A stretch of DNA of 64,000 nucleotides, from the NCBI GenBank assembly GCA_015075375.1, contig JABTUM010000001.1, positions 181,201 through 245,200 of the forward strand, in the 5' to 3' direction. A model generated the notes under the pieces. The model was not told the origin of the DNA. It saw only the letters and a list, made by a program, of their open reading frames with translations, and searched no databases. Source of the stretch: Planctomycetota bacterium (GTDB lineage: Bacteria; Planctomycetota; SZUA-567; H5-PLA8). Shown in pieces: positions 34,291 to 42,969 of this stretch. How positions within the stretch are numbered: position 1 is the stretch's first letter; every line of letters begins with the position of its first letter. The translations under genes were made by a program, and so were the position numbers.

Positions 34291-35190
34291 ATGCCGATCG
34301 TCGTCTACTGCAAACAGTGCGCGAAGAAGATTCGCGCGCCCGACAGCCCCGGCAAGACCGGGCGCTGCCCACGCTGCGGCGCGAAGGTGCCGATTCCCGA
34401 AAGCGACGAAGCCGCACCGCCGCCGCCGGAACAACTGGCGCCGGAGTATCGCAGCTTGCCTGCCGAGCCCGATAGCCAGCCGCCCGCGCCCAGTCCTGCC
34501 GCCCGCACGGCGCCGTCGCCCTCGGTGGCCGTGGCCGCACGGCCCGAAGATTCCGCCACGCCGCCCGAAGCGCTGGATGCCGTTGAAGATCCTCCGACGC
34601 CGCGCGAACCCGCCGAGCCCGTAAAACCGGCCCCCGCGACGAAACCGGCCGAATCCGCCAAACCGGCGGCGAAGCCCGCGGCGCGCAAGCCCGAGCCGCT
34701 AAAACCGGCCGCCGCATCAGACAAACCGGCCGCCGCGCCCGAACGCAAGAAGATTCGACTTGAGGCCGCCACGTCGCCCGAGGCGCTGGCGCGCACGCCA
34801 GGGCCCAAGGTCATCATTCGCCGCGATCAAGACGCCATCGTCTGGGACACGTCGCCCGATCCGCCCGCGAGCAAAGCGCCGCTGGTGCTGGGTCTTCTGC
34901 TGTTCTGCCTGGTGGCGGGCGGCGGCTACGCGATCTGGTATTACGTCTGGGGCCGTCCCACGCCGCGCGCATCGCCGGAAGAGCGCAAGCGCGAGCAGTT
35001 CAAGATTCCGGTCCAGCCGGATGCCTGGGATGGCCTGCGGCCCAGCGGAAAGCCAAGCGCCGCGCCGCCTCCGCCGCCGCCCGCGGAGGTACCGGATGCC
35101 CCGCCCACCCCGCCCACCCCGCCGCCCGCCGACGCTCCGCCTGCCGATTCGGAAAGCAAAACCACGGAACCCGAAAAAACACCTGAATAG
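34291..35190 (+). CDS. Zinc-ribbon membrane protein with Pro/Ala-rich linker
   Basis: 299 residues; not a named family. Zinc ribbon at the start (VVYCKQCAKKIRAPDSPGKT...CPRCGAKVPIPES; Cys 7/10 and 27/30), then about 150 residues rich in Pro/Ala/Lys including repeated KPA units (PAKPA-like, about 95-150), a basic segment (ERKKIRLEAATS), one membrane span (about 191-214, LVLGLLLFCLVAGGGYAIWYYVW), and a Pro-rich, acidic C-terminus. The zinc ribbon would lie in the cytoplasm. The same plan is seen in two other window proteins (60-1895, 50775-54767). Start ATG 34291. It lies ahead of gyrA with a 139-base gap. Confidence 0.72.
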   Translation: MPIVVYCKQCAKKIRAPDSPGKTGRCPRCGAKVPIPESDEAAPPPPEQLAPEYRSLPAEPDSQPPAPSPAARTAPSPSVAVAARPEDSATPPEALDAVEDPPTPREPAEPVKPAPATKPAESAKPAAKPAARKPEPLKPAAASDKPAAAPERKKIRLEAATSPEALARTPGPKVIIRRDQDAIVWDTSPDPPASKAPLVLGLLLFCLVAGGGYAIWYYVWGRPTPRASPEERKREQFKIPVQPDAWDGLRPSGKPSAAPPPPPPAEVPDAPPTPPTPPPADAPPADSESKTTEPEKTPE

Positions 35191-35329
35191 ATCCTCGTTG
35201 TGAGTCTCAAAAAGCTTTTGGGAATCGTCGTTTAGGCGTTTCCAGAGGTAGCCGAAAACCTGCCCTTAGATTACACTGATTTGGCTTCCATTAGAGCGCC
35301 GCGAAGGCGAAGGAATGTACTGACAAGCT

Positions 35330-38137
35330 ATGGCCGATTCCGATACGCCCCCGCCCGAAAATCCCGATGACGACGCCCCGGAAACGCCCGCCGAAAAGGC
35401 CGGCGACGCGGGAGCCTCGCGCACGTCCGGAGGCTTTGCGCCGGACATTCACGGCGGCAACGTTCAGAACCTCTTGATCGAAGAGGATCTGAAAAAATCG
35501 TACCTCACCTATGCGATGTCGGTGATCGTCGCCCGTGCCTTGCCCGATGCGCGCGACGGATTGAAGCCATCGCAACGGCGCATTCTCGTCGCCATGCACG
35601 ACCTGGGCTTGGGGCCGCGCGCCAAGCACCGCAAATGCGCGAAGATCGCCGGCGACACCTCGGGCAACTACCACCCGCATGGCGAACAGGTGATCTACCC
35701 CACCCTCGTGCGCATGGCCCAGCATTGGAACACGCGCTACATCCTCGTCGACGGGCAGGGTAATTTCGGCTCGATCAGCCCCGACCCGCCGGCGGCGATG
35801 AGGTACACCGAAGCGCGCATGACCGGCGCCTGCGTCGAAATGCTGGACGATCTCGACAAGGACACGGTCGACTTCATCCCCAATTACGACGAGTCGCGTA
35901 CCGAGCCGACGGTGCTGCCGGCCAAGTTCCCCAACCTGATCGTCAACGGCGGGCAGGGCATCGCGGTGGGCATGGCCACCAGCATCCCGCCGCACAATCT
36001 GAAAGAAGTCTGCGACGCCCTGATTCACCTGATCGAAAATCCCACGTGCACGGTCCAAGACCTGATGAAGCACGTGACGGCCCCCGACTTCCCGACCGGC
36101 GCGCTGATCTGCGGCAAGCAGGGCATCCGCGACGCGTACCTGACCGGCCGCGGGCACCTTTCGCTGCGCGCGCGCGTGCACTTCGAGGAAGAGAAAGACC
36201 GCGAGAAGATCGTCATCGACGAGATTCCCTACCAGGTCGGGCTCGAACGCCTGGTGCTTAAGATCGTCGAAGCCGCCAAGAGCGGCCGGATCACCGGCAT
36301 CGCCGACGTGGTCGACCACAGCAGCAAGGAAGGCGTGCGGCTGGTCATCGAACTCAAGCGCGGCGAGAACCGCGACGTGGTCCTCAACCGGCTTTACAAA
36401 TATACGCCGCTCGAATTCACCTTCAGCGTGATCATGCTGGCGCTGGTGCGCGGCCGCCCGCGCATCCTGAACCTGAAGCAGATCCTGCAGCAGTACGTCG
36501 AACACCGCATGGACGTGGTGACGCGGCGCACGCGTTACCTCCTGGCGCAGGCCGAATCCGAAGCGCACCGGCTCGAAGGCCTGCTGATGGCCCTCGACCA
36601 CATCGACGACATCATCTCGATCATCCGCAACAGCAAGGATGCCGACGACGCGCGCGACCAGATGATGGCGAAGTACGAGTTCAGCGTGCGCCAGACCGGG
36701 CACATCCTCAACATGGCGTTGCGCACGCTCACCGGGCTGGAACGCGAGAAGCTCAAGACCCAGTACGCCGAGATTCAGGACGCGATCCGCGACTACCAGG
36801 ACATCCTGACCAACGAGGCGCGCGTCTACGACATCATCAAAGAAGACCTGTACGAGATGAAGGAGAAGTACGGCGACGAGCGGCGCACGCTGGTGGTCGA
36901 AGATTCCGGCGAACTGGCCATGGAAGACCTGATCGCCGACGAAGTGATGGCCGTCACGATCACCAACAAGGGCTACATCAAGCGCGAACCGCTGGCCAGC
37001 TACCGCGTGCAGTCGCGCGGCGGGAAAGGCATCATCGGGCAGCGCAGCAAGGACGAAGCCGACTTCCCCGAACACCTCTTCATCGCGTCCACTCACGATT
37101 ACCTGCTCTTCTTCACCAACGACGGACGCGTGTATTGGCAAAAGGTGTACGACATCCCGCAACTGGGCCGCATGGCGCAGGGCCGCGCGATCGTGAATCT
37201 CTTGGAACTGACGCCCGAGCAGCGCATGGTCTCGGTGGTTCCGGTGGAGAATTTCACGGCCGAGGCCAGCATCTGCATCGTCTCGAAGCGCGGCTACATC
37301 AAGAAGTGCAAGCTCGACGAGTACAGCAATCCGCGCCGCGGCGGCATCATCACCATGGGCATCGACCCCGACGACGAGGTAATCGCCGCGAAGTACGTGC
37401 AGCGCGGCCAGGAACTGGTCCTCGCCACGCGCTTAGGCATGGCCGTGCGCTTCGAAGAAAGTGTGATCCGCGACATGGGCCGCACCGCGCGCGGCGTGAA
37501 CGGCCCGCGGCTGGAAGAAGGCGACCAGCTCGTGGCCGTCGTCGTTGGGGCGCCGGGCGATTACCTGCTCACCGTCTGCGAACTCGGGCTCGGCAAGCGC
37601 ACGCAGCTTGACGAATACCGCAAGGTTTCCAGCCAGCGCAGCAAAGGCGTCATCAACGTCAAGATCACCGATAAAAACGGCCCGGTGGTCGCCGTGACGC
37701 CGGTGCGCGACGGGGACGAACTGATGGTCATGACCGAGAGCGGCAAGGTGATCCGCTGCCCGGTCGAGGACGTCCGCGAAACCGGCCGCGCCGCCGTGGG
37801 CGTGAAAGTGGTGGACTTGGGCGAAAACGACAAGGTCACCGCCGTGGCGCGCATCGCACGCGAAGACGCCGACGCCGCCAACGAACAAGCCGAGGCCCAA
37901 AAAGCCGAAGCTCGCGAATTGGCCGAACGCGACGGCAAGGCCAAAGCCAAGGATGAAGCCGGCGCGCCTACCGCCAACGGCGAGGCGCCCCCCGCCGACC
38001 CCGATGCGCCGGAAGTGAAGGAACTGCTCCGCCGCGCCGAAGACCAAGCCCGCGAAGATCAAGCGGACGAGCCGGCCGATGACGGCGACGAGGGCGAGGA
38101 ACCCGCGAAGGACGAAAGCGGCGGCGATCCGCAGTAA
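35330..38137 (+). CDS. gyrA: DNA gyrase subunit A
   Basis: 935 residues. N-terminal breakage-reunion domain with catalytic Tyr at 159 ([10 protein letters not shown]), [13 protein letters not shown], and a C-terminal wrapping domain with the GyrA-box variant QSRGGKG (about 560-566), so this is GyrA and not ParC. The quinolone-pocket segment reads [17 protein letters not shown]. coli Ser83 and Asp87 are replaced by Gln120 and Pro124. The C-terminal 100 residues are a highly acidic, low-complexity tail with Glu/Asp/Ala/Pro. A 30-residue acidic/Pro N-terminus precedes the domain. gyrB is not in the window. Cotranscription with the next membrane gene is likely, its start being 8 bases downstream. 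Confidence 0.97.
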   Translation: MADSDTPPPENPDDDAPETPAEKAGDAGASRTSGGFAPDIHGGNVQNLLIEEDLKKSYLTYAMSVIVARALPDARDGLKPSQRRILVAMHDLGLGPRAKHRKCAKIAGDTSGNYHPHGEQVIYPTLVRMAQHWNTRYILVDGQGNFGSISPDPPAAMRYTEARMTGACVEMLDDLDKDTVDFIPNYDESRTEPTVLPAKFPNLIVNGGQGIAVGMATSIPPHNLKEVCDALIHLIENPTCTVQDLMKHVTAPDFPTGALICGKQGIRDAYLTGRGHLSLRARVHFEEEKDREKIVIDEIPYQVGLERLVLKIVEAAKSGRITGIADVVDHSSKEGVRLVIELKRGENRDVVLNRLYKYTPLEFTFSVIMLALVRGRPRILNLKQILQQYVEHRMDVVTRRTRYLLAQAESEAHRLEGLLMALDHIDDIISIIRNSKDADDARDQMMAKYEFSVRQTGHILNMALRTLTGLEREKLKTQYAEIQDAIRDYQDILTNEARVYDIIKEDLYEMKEKYGDERRTLVVEDSGELAMEDLIADEVMAVTITNKGYIKREPLASYRVQSRGGKGIIGQRSKDEADFPEHLFIASTHDYLLFFTNDGRVYWQKVYDIPQLGRMAQGRAIVNLLELTPEQRMVSVVPVENFTAEASICIVSKRGYIKKCKLDEYSNPRRGGIITMGIDPDDEVIAAKYVQRGQELVLATRLGMAVRFEESVIRDMGRTARGVNGPRLEEGDQLVAVVVGAPGDYLLTVCELGLGKRTQLDEYRKVSSQRSKGVINVKITDKNGPVVAVTPVRDGDELMVMTESGKVIRCPVEDVRETGRAAVGVKVVDLGENDKVTAVARIAREDADAANEQAEAQKAEARELAERDGKAKAKDEAGAPTANGEAPPADPDAPEVKELLRRAEDQAREDQADEPADDGDEGEEPAKDESGGDPQ

Positions 38138-38144
38138 GGCGCGC

Positions 38145-38609
38145 ATGGCGCTCTATTTCATCTTCATGCTGTTCTGGACTGGCGCGGTGGGCGGCACGGT
38201 CTACGGCGTCGGCCGGATGGTCTGGCCCGAATTGCGCCGCTCCGGACACAAAGTCCAGTTCCGCATCGCCGACTTGTGGGCGATCTTCTTCAGCTTCGCA
38301 CCCGTCATGCTGCTCTTCGGATTCTGCTACCGTCAATACGAAGTCGACCGAAACCCAATGCCGCTGGTGCCGCTGCTCGCGTTCTGGGCCCTCTTCGTGA
38401 TGCTGGGAGGCCAGTTGGCGGCGGGGCTTTGGGCTTGCGTGGATTTGCGCTCGGGACGGCAGGGCTCGAACCTGGACGCGATTTCGACGATCGTCTCGCT
38501 GTGGGCGTACAGCGCGTTGGGCGGGCTGGTCACCGCCATGCTGGCCGTGCCCGCATACATCCTGGCCGCGATGGCGGGCGCGTTCACGGGCTTATTGCCG
38601 CTACCATAG
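38145..38609 (+). CDS. Small multi-span membrane protein
   Basis: 154 residues, four hydrophobic segments: LYFIFMLFWTGAVGGTVYGVG, LWAIFFSFAPVMLLFGFCY, LVPLLAFWALFVMLGGQLAAGLWAC, and LGGLVTAMLAVPAYILAAMAGAFTGLL. Not recognised. ATG 38145 follows the gyrA stop by 7 bases, with AAGG nearby, so it is likely cotranscribed with gyrA. No catalytic or transport motif is visible. Confidence 0.72.
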   Translation: MALYFIFMLFWTGAVGGTVYGVGRMVWPELRRSGHKVQFRIADLWAIFFSFAPVMLLFGFCYRQYEVDRNPMPLVPLLAFWALFVMLGGQLAAGLWACVDLRSGRQGSNLDAISTIVSLWAYSALGGLVTAMLAVPAYILAAMAGAFTGLLPLP

Positions 38610-38652
38610 GAGCCGTCTGCGCTTGAATACGGGCACGCTTGCGTCAAACTAT

Positions 38653-38664
38653 ATGGGAACCCAT
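38653..38664. promoter_or_regulatory. Candidate MarR operator ATGGG-AA-CCCAT
   Basis: A 5-bp dyad with AA spacer, ending 12 bases before the marR-type start. MarR proteins usually autorepress from such positions. Confidence 0.3.
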
Positions 38665-38675
38665 GGAAATACGCC

Positions 38676-39182
38676 ATGCCATTCGCCGATCCCTCCGTGC
38701 GCCAGTCCTTGGACGCGATTCGAAGGATCGTTCAAGCGCTTCGCCTCACCGCCCGCGAGGCTGAAAAGCGCGTGGGACTCAGCGCGGCGCAGCTTTTCGT
38801 GCTTCAAAAACTCGGCGAGGCCGGCCACCTGACGATCAACGATCTGGCGGCGCGGACGCACACACATCAAAGCTCCGTTTCGGTCGTCGTCCAGCGTCTG
38901 GCTCGGCACAAACTGATCACACGGCGGCGTTCGAAAAACGACCGCCGCGTCGTCGAGGCGGCGCTCACGCCCACAGGCCGTGCGCTTCTGAAGCGCGCGC
39001 CCCAGGCCGCGCAGGAACGCCTAGTCCTCGCACTTCAAGCCCTCCCGCTCGGGGATCGCAAGCGCCTGGCTGCGTTACTAACCCGGGTGGTGCGGCAGAC
39101 GGGCCTCTCGTCCGAAAGGCCTGAACTCTTCTTCGAACCGCCCCAGGCCAAAGGAACTTCCAAACGTCATGCCCGGAACTGA
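38676..39182 (+). CDS. MarR-family transcriptional regulator
   Basis: 168 residues. Winged helix-turn-helix is clear: LSAAQLFVLQKLGEAGHLTINDLAARTHTHQSSVSVVVQRLARHKLITRRRSKNDRRVVEAALTP in sections, including the wing with SKNDRR. Flanking helices give dimerisation. MarR proteins respond to phenolics, oxidants or metals. No cysteine is present in the DNA-binding core, so redox sensing is unlikely. Its last 14 bases overlap the start of the CLC gene, so the two are translated together and the transporter is the likely target. Confidence 0.88.
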   Translation: MPFADPSVRQSLDAIRRIVQALRLTAREAEKRVGLSAAQLFVLQKLGEAGHLTINDLAARTHTHQSSVSVVVQRLARHKLITRRRSKNDRRVVEAALTPTGRALLKRAPQAAQERLVLALQALPLGDRKRLAALLTRVVRQTGLSSERPELFFEPPQAKGTSKRHARN

Positions 39183-41010
39183 GCCCGACCTACCGCCTGA
39201 GCCCAGGCATGCCTTGCGTGGCGGCGGTCTGCCCGTGGCTCCCTCCATGTCGTTCACGCTGGCCGCTACGCATATTCCACCGCCCGAACCGCGCTTCGAC
39301 TGGCGCACGGTATATGTAGCGGCTTTGGCGATGCTGCTGGCCGTAGCCGCGGCCCTCCTTGCCCAAGCGTTGACCGCTTTGATCGCGCTGATCACGAACG
39401 TGTGTTACTTCGGGCGATTCTCCCCGATTCCGGTTTCGCCGGCGGGTCACACGCTGGGGGCTTGGGCTTTGCTTGTCCCGATTATGGGCGCCGTAGCGGT
39501 GGGGTTGATGGCGCGCTACGGCTCCAAGGCCATTCGCGGTCACGGCATACCGGAAGCCATGGAACAGATTCTGACCAACGAGAGCCGCATTCCTCCTCGC
39601 ATGACCTTCCTGAAACCCATCTCCGCCGCGATCTCCATAGGCACCGGTGGACCGTTCGGCGCCGAGGGTCCGATCATTGCCAGCGGCGGCGCGTTGGGCT
39701 CCTGGCTTGGGCAGCGGCTAACGGTCAGTACCGAAGAACGAAAAACGCTTTTGGCTGCCGGCGCAGCCGCCGGCATGGCCGCCACTTTCGGCAGCCCGCT
39801 TGCAGCTGTGCTGTTGAGTGTCGAATTGCTGCTCTTCGAGTTTCACGCACGTTCGCTGATCCCGGTCTCGCTAGCTTGCGTGATCGCGGCGGGCTTGCGC
39901 ATGCACTGGGAAGGCGTGGAACCGGTCTTCGGTATGCCGGCCTTGGAGGGCTCGGGGTTGGCGGCCCTGTGCGTATATACCGGCGTGGGCGCGTGCGCAG
40001 GATTAGCTGCGGTCGCCGTCACGAGGGCGGTCTACGGTCTGGAGGATCTGTTCGAGCGGTTGCCGTTGCATTGGATGTGGTGGCCCGCGCTAGGCGCGGT
40101 GGTGGTGGGAAGCGTAGGGCTGCTCGAGCCGCGCACGCTCGGTGTCGGGTACGACAACATTTCCGCTATCCTGGCCATGCGTTTCACGCTTCCGGCACTC
40201 CTGACTCTCTGCGGATTGAAATTCTTTTCCTGGCTGGTTTCCCTGAGCAGTGGGACATCCGGCGGAACCTTGGCTCCGCTGTTTACGGTCGGCGGCGGAC
40301 TGGGCGCGAGTCTAGGGTTAGTCGCCGCAGCACTCTGGCCCGGCGCGGGCGTCGATCCGCGCGCGGCGGCGCTGGTGGGCATGGCGGCGTTATTCGCAGG
40401 AGCCAGCCGAGCTGTGTTGGCATGCATCGTCTTCGCATTCGAAATCACCCACGAGCCGCACAGCCTGCTCCCACTCCTGGCGGGATGCACGGCGGCGTAC
40501 TTGGTTTCGTGCATGCTGATGCGGCATACAATCATGACCGAGAAAATCGCGCGGCGAGGCGTCCCGGTTCCAGAGAGTTACGCGGCCGATCCCTTGGCCA
40601 AGATCACGGTGCTGGATATTGCCAGCAAGTCGCTCGAAACCTTGAACGCGGAAGAGTCCCTGGCTGCGGCGCGCAAGCGATTGACCGATGCCCATCTCAC
40701 ACATCAGGGTTTTCCGGTGCTGAATGCGAAAGGTGCGCTAGTGGGCGTGCTGACTCGGCACGAAGTGCTGGCCTCAGAGGCAGATCCTCGGACTCGGCTG
40801 GAAACGCTGATTCGTCGTCCGCCCGTGGTGGTGTACCACGATTGCCACGTAAGGCAGGCGGTGGATCAACTGCTGAATCACGGAGTGGGACGACTGCCGG
40901 TGGTTTCACGCCAGAACCCGGCCCGATTGCTGGGGATCGTGACTCGAAGCGACGTACTGGCGGCGTACCGGCACGCCGGACGTAGCGCGCAAGCACCCGT
41001 CAGCTCTTGA
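39169..41010 (+). CDS. CLC-type chloride channel/transporter with CBS pair
   Basis: 613 residues. CLC signature motifs: GHGIPEAMEQI (GSGIP position), GPFGAEGPII (GREGP; gating Glu166), GSPLAAVLLSVELLLFE, and SLSSGTSGGTLAPLFTVGGGLG. About ten to twelve hydrophobic helices lie between 45 and 460. Two CBS domains follow (about 480-600). The position equal to E. coli CLC-ec1 Glu203 is Leu220, after Glu219. The start overlaps the MarR gene; a later in-frame ATG (39247) is possible. It ends 11 bases inside the convergent SGNH gene. Confidence 0.9.
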   Translation: MPGTEPDLPPEPRHALRGGGLPVAPSMSFTLAATHIPPPEPRFDWRTVYVAALAMLLAVAAALLAQALTALIALITNVCYFGRFSPIPVSPAGHTLGAWALLVPIMGAVAVGLMARYGSKAIRGHGIPEAMEQILTNESRIPPRMTFLKPISAAISIGTGGPFGAEGPIIASGGALGSWLGQRLTVSTEERKTLLAAGAAAGMAATFGSPLAAVLLSVELLLFEFHARSLIPVSLACVIAAGLRMHWEGVEPVFGMPALEGSGLAALCVYTGVGACAGLAAVAVTRAVYGLEDLFERLPLHWMWWPALGAVVVGSVGLLEPRTLGVGYDNISAILAMRFTLPALLTLCGLKFFSWLVSLSSGTSGGTLAPLFTVGGGLGASLGLVAAALWPGAGVDPRAAALVGMAALFAGASRAVLACIVFAFEITHEPHSLLPLLAGCTAAYLVSCMLMRHTIMTEKIARRGVPVPESYAADPLAKITVLDIASKSLETLNAEESLAAARKRLTDAHLTHQGFPVLNAKGALVGVLTRHEVLASEADPRTRLETLIRRPPVVVYHDCHVRQAVDQLLNHGVGRLPVVSRQNPARLLGIVTRSDVLAAYRHAGRSAQAPVSS

Positions 41011-42181
41011 AAAACGACTCCATCAGTCGCGCCAGCACCGCGCGGCCGCGGTCGTTGGCGTGCACCGGATCGCGCAGGAAATACTCGTAGGGTTTCTCGC
41101 TCGTACCGATGTAGGCCTTCCACAGCGTTTCCATATCGTAAAAGCCGCAGCCTTGTTCGGTGGCCAGCGCCGCGAGCTTCTGAATGTACTCGGGGCTGGG
41201 CATGACGCCGGGCTTGGGCTCGGGCGGCGGCCGGCGCGGATCGCCGTAAAAGCCCACCGGGCCGGTCATCAGCAGGATTTCCTGCTGCGGACGTGCGGCG
41301 CGCACCTGATCGATCACCGCTTGGATCGCCGCCAAGTCCCCCTTCTGGCTGATGCCGCCGATAATCAGCAGATCGGGCTTATGGTCGAGTACGTAACTCT
41401 TGACGCGGTTCTCTTCCCGATACCACCAGCACCCCGTCCCGCCGCGCACGCTGGTGACCACCTCGATCCGCGTGTCTTCCCATTCGCGCTCGACCAGCAG
41501 TTCCCAGGGGCTCGAACCGGTGTCGTTGATGATGCTGTCGCCCAACATGACCACGCGCAACGGCTTGGCCTCGTCGAGCATCCGCTTCGTGTTCGGCAGG
41601 AGCGACCAGCGGTCGGCCGGCGAGGTGACGTGCAGCGGCGGAACCGTGGCGTAGACCGCGTCGGACCAGGCGGCCACGTCCGAACGCTCGGCGGTGCGGA
41701 CTTCGAACGCGTCGAAATAGGCCACCCCGTTTTCGGCCGCCGTGAGCATGATACGGCAACTGCGCGCCAGCGCTTTGGCGCGGAAGCAGAACTCGTGGCG
41801 CACCCAGGAGTCGCCGGCGTCGAACTGGGAATAGTGGTCGGGAAGTTCCGCGTTGTCGCGGTCCTGGAACAGCGCCGCCCAGAGACCCGGCTTTCCCGCG
41901 CGCGTCTGGAAGCTCACGCGATACCACTGGAACGGTTTGACCAGAAATGGCGGGCTGAACCATTGGCCGCCGGCCGCTTTCAAGCTGTGCGATCCGGCTG
42001 CCGCGAAGTCGCCGCTCCACGGTTCTTCCTGGGGCGAACCCTTTTCGTAGGTCCAGCCTCTGGCGTAGGGCAGTTCTTCGAAGTCGTCCTGCAGCACGGT
42101 GCCGGCCTGCGCGCCCATCGTCATGAAAAGACCCACGATGCCCAACCACGCGCCCATCGGCGCGCATCTTCCGCTACCCAT
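41000..42181 (-). CDS. Exported SGNH/GDSL-type hydrolase
   Basis: 393 residues from ATG 42181 (alternative ATG 42157). Signal peptide about 9-26 (GAWLGIVGLFMTMGAQAG). The N-terminal half is a beta-sandwich-like carbohydrate-binding domain (VLQDDFEELPYARGWTYEKG; WYRVSFQTRAG). The C-terminal SGNH domain has VVMLGDSIINDTG (catalytic Ser), GTGCWWY, IIGGISQKG in place of the usual Asn block, and DPVHANDRG with Asp and His. Family enzymes deacetylate or deesterify polysaccharides and lipids. Its final bases overlap the CLC gene on the other strand. Downstream of a small membrane gene. Confidence 0.8.
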   Translation of the reverse strand: MGSGRCAPMGAWLGIVGLFMTMGAQAGTVLQDDFEELPYARGWTYEKGSPQEEPWSGDFAAAGSHSLKAAGGQWFSPPFLVKPFQWYRVSFQTRAGKPGLWAALFQDRDNAELPDHYSQFDAGDSWVRHEFCFRAKALARSCRIMLTAAENGVAYFDAFEVRTAERSDVAAWSDAVYATVPPLHVTSPADRWSLLPNTKRMLDEAKPLRVVMLGDSIINDTGSSPWELLVEREWEDTRIEVVTSVRGGTGCWWYREENRVKSYVLDHKPDLLIIGGISQKGDLAAIQAVIDQVRAARPQQEILLMTGPVGFYGDPRRPPPEPKPGVMPSPEYIQKLAALATEQGCGFYDMETLWKAYIGTSEKPYEYFLRDPVHANDRGRAVLARLMESFFKS

Positions 42182-42309
42182 CGTCCTGACCTCGCGTCGG
42201 AAGTCCACCCCCCCGAAGCGCGCAGCAGTTGCGGCAAGCAAGCGCTCATTGTGCCCGACTTTCCGGTTCGAGTAGCGTGAAAAACGCGAAAATGCCTCCG
42301 GAAAAGCGT

Positions 42310-42816
42310 CTATCCCCGGGCCTGCGCCGCGATCTCGTCCAGCCGGCCATCCACCGCCAGCCGCGTGGGAAAATGGAAGAACATCCCCAGCATCGGCAAC
42401 CCCGCCGCCAGGACCCACATTTTGGGCGCCGTTGCATCCACAATGGTGAAGACCAGCACCATAAACGCCGCGCCTTCGCATAACGCCAGCGCCGTGATCG
42501 TCGCTTGGCGGTACTTGGCTAGAAACGCATCGAGGCGCGTTTCCGGAGCCAGCGGCACGAAGCACGCCGGCTTCAACAGCACCGATTTGAGGATGAACGA
42601 GCCGGCCAGCGGCCCGAGGCCGATCAACAGTCCCAGCGCCGGCAAAGGGATCGGCAGCAGGGGCTGCGGGGGCGCTTCGGCCTGAGCGCCGTGGAAGGGC
42701 ACCAAGAGTACGATAGCCGTAAAGGTAGCCACGCCCATCACCAGCGCCGCCGCAAGAATGCGTAGCTGCGCCAAGGCTTTTTCGATTCGGACGTCGGCTT
42801 CGGGTGTGTCGGCCAT
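42310..42816 (-). CDS. Small membrane protein of unknown function
   Basis: 168 residues, ATG 42816 with AAGGAG 8 bases upstream. Hydrophobic segments at about 20-42, 58-78, and 108-145 (ILAAALVMGVATFTAIVLLV; LPALGLLIGLGPLAGSFILK; ITALALCEGAAFMVLVFTIV; MWVLAAGLPMLGMFFHFPTR). Not recognised. Its stop is 128 bases upstream of the SGNH hydrolase start on the same strand. No catalytic motif visible. Confidence 0.72.
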   Translation of the reverse strand: MADTPEADVRIEKALAQLRILAAALVMGVATFTAIVLLVPFHGAQAEAPPQPLLPIPLPALGLLIGLGPLAGSFILKSVLLKPACFVPLAPETRLDAFLAKYRQATITALALCEGAAFMVLVFTIVDATAPKMWVLAAGLPMLGMFFHFPTRLAVDGRLDEIAAQARG

Positions 42817-42969
42817 GCATTCCGCTCCTTTCCAAAGGTGCGCTCCGTATGATGTTACCTGTTTTCCGCCGCGCCTTTACTTCAATTCGGTAAGCAATGC
42901 TCCTCGCCGCTTGCGGGAAATTTTCAACTCCCTAGAGTGTGCGGGCTTTCTCTGCTCAGGAGTCGCCCC

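Noticed and set aside
35291..37162. A 623-residue frame on the minus strand across gyrA
   Set aside because: Opposite strand of a well-conserved gyrA with no family similarity; an effect of high-GC codon bias.
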